Assembly (NCBI GenBank): GCA_964007475.1
Contig: OZ023273.1
Coordinates: 128,582,732 to 128,646,731, forward strand
Direction: 5' to 3'
Length of the DNA stretch: 64,000 nucleotides
Source of the DNA: Hybos culiciformis
Lineage: Eukaryota > Arthropoda > Insecta > Diptera > Hybotidae
Part shown: piece by piece, positions 63,756-64,000 of the stretch
How the letters are laid out: each line of letters begins with the position of its first letter
Position numbering within the stretch: position 1 is the first letter of the stretch
Program-made: the position numbers and the translations under genes
The notes under the pieces: generated by a model
Told to the model about the DNA's origin: nothing
The model's input: the letters and a program-made list of their open reading frames with translations, nothing else
Database searches by the model: none

Positions 63756-63846
63756 ATGAAAAACTTTTTATTATTTTTATTTATAATAATTATTATAAAA
63801 TTAAATAATGCTGGTCACAGTTTAGATAAAAATGAAAGTAAAAAAA
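63756..63846 (+). CDS. Signal-peptide first exon of a secreted protein, gene continues beyond the window
   Basis: ATG at 63756 opens a 30-codon frame: MKNFLLFLFIIIIIKLNNAG followed by a polar segment (HSLDKNESKK). The hydrophobic core and the small residue after it make a classical secretory signal peptide. The frame runs into GTTAGT at 63847, an acceptable splice donor; reading on gives a stop one codon later. The 10-bp perfect hairpin GTATATTAAT-AAAA-ATTAATATAC lies five bases into the presumed intron. The rest of the protein would be to the right of the window, so its family is unknown. Confidence 0.4.
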
Positions 63847-64000
63847 GTTAGTATATTAATAAAAATTAATATACGGTAATATTATTTATTAATATATAGT
63901 TTAGTAGTGTATACAACAAAATAATACTTGCATATAAAAACAAGATTACATAATTAATACAAAAAATATTTTAAATTTATTATATTTTGATTTTGATATT

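Noticed and set aside
1..64000. tRNA, rRNA, CRISPR arrays or bacterial operons
   Set aside because: No tRNA-like B box with a matching acceptor stem, no conserved rRNA segment and no regularly spaced repeats were seen; the spliced genes rule out a prokaryotic source.

Overview
The window is nuclear DNA of a very AT-rich animal, almost certainly an insect. Genes are split by GT-AG introns, intergenic spacers are long and poly(A/T)-rich, and the transposable elements (hAT, Helitron, two LINE types) are of animal kinds. The c-type lysozyme-like protein at 47.3-47.8 kb has the cysteine layout and sequence flavour of fly (brachyceran) lysozymes. Diptera is therefore my best guess, but this is inference and the species cannot be named. 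There are no operons, ribosome binding sites, CRISPR arrays, rRNA or recognisable tRNA genes.

Layout. 1-12.9 kb: gene-poor spacer. 12.9-43.0 kb (minus): a nine-exon DUSP11/PIR1-type RNA 5'-phosphatase gene of about 30 kb whose introns hold a Helitron (19.6-20.7 kb), a LINE reverse-transcriptase tail (23.4-24.0 kb), a hAT element with perfect target-site duplication (34.7-35.5 kb) and a decayed second LINE (41.3-41.6 kb). 43.8-44.4 kb: a hAT remnant with a piece of ZBED5/FAM200-type transposase. 45.3-47.0 kb (plus): a four-exon armadillo-type protein resembling RSPH14. 47.3-47.8 kb (minus): a secreted lysozyme-like protein with both catalytic acids replaced. 51.7-52.2 kb (minus): a far more divergent secreted protein, probably a lysozyme-like paralogue. 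53.2-57.7 kb (minus): a ten-exon MFSD6-like major facilitator transporter. 57.7-64 kb: spacer with small repeats; the last 250 bases hold a probable signal-peptide first exon of a gene that runs off the window.

The most striking observation is that exon 6 of the MFSD6-like gene carries a 1.32-kb non-autonomous hAT element with a perfect 8-bp target-site duplication. Removing the element and one duplication copy leaves an uninterrupted frame and keeps all ten exon phases consistent, whereas reading into the element meets a stop after about 28 codons. The element also contains a ~170-bp inverted repeat around a 44-nt loop, so pre-mRNA of this gene would carry a long hairpin.

The genes do not form a pathway: RNA 5'-end processing, probable axoneme assembly, secreted lysozyme-fold proteins and membrane transport sit side by side as is usual for an insect chromosome. 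All gene models were derived by eye from reading frames, splice sites and family resemblance; no database search was run.
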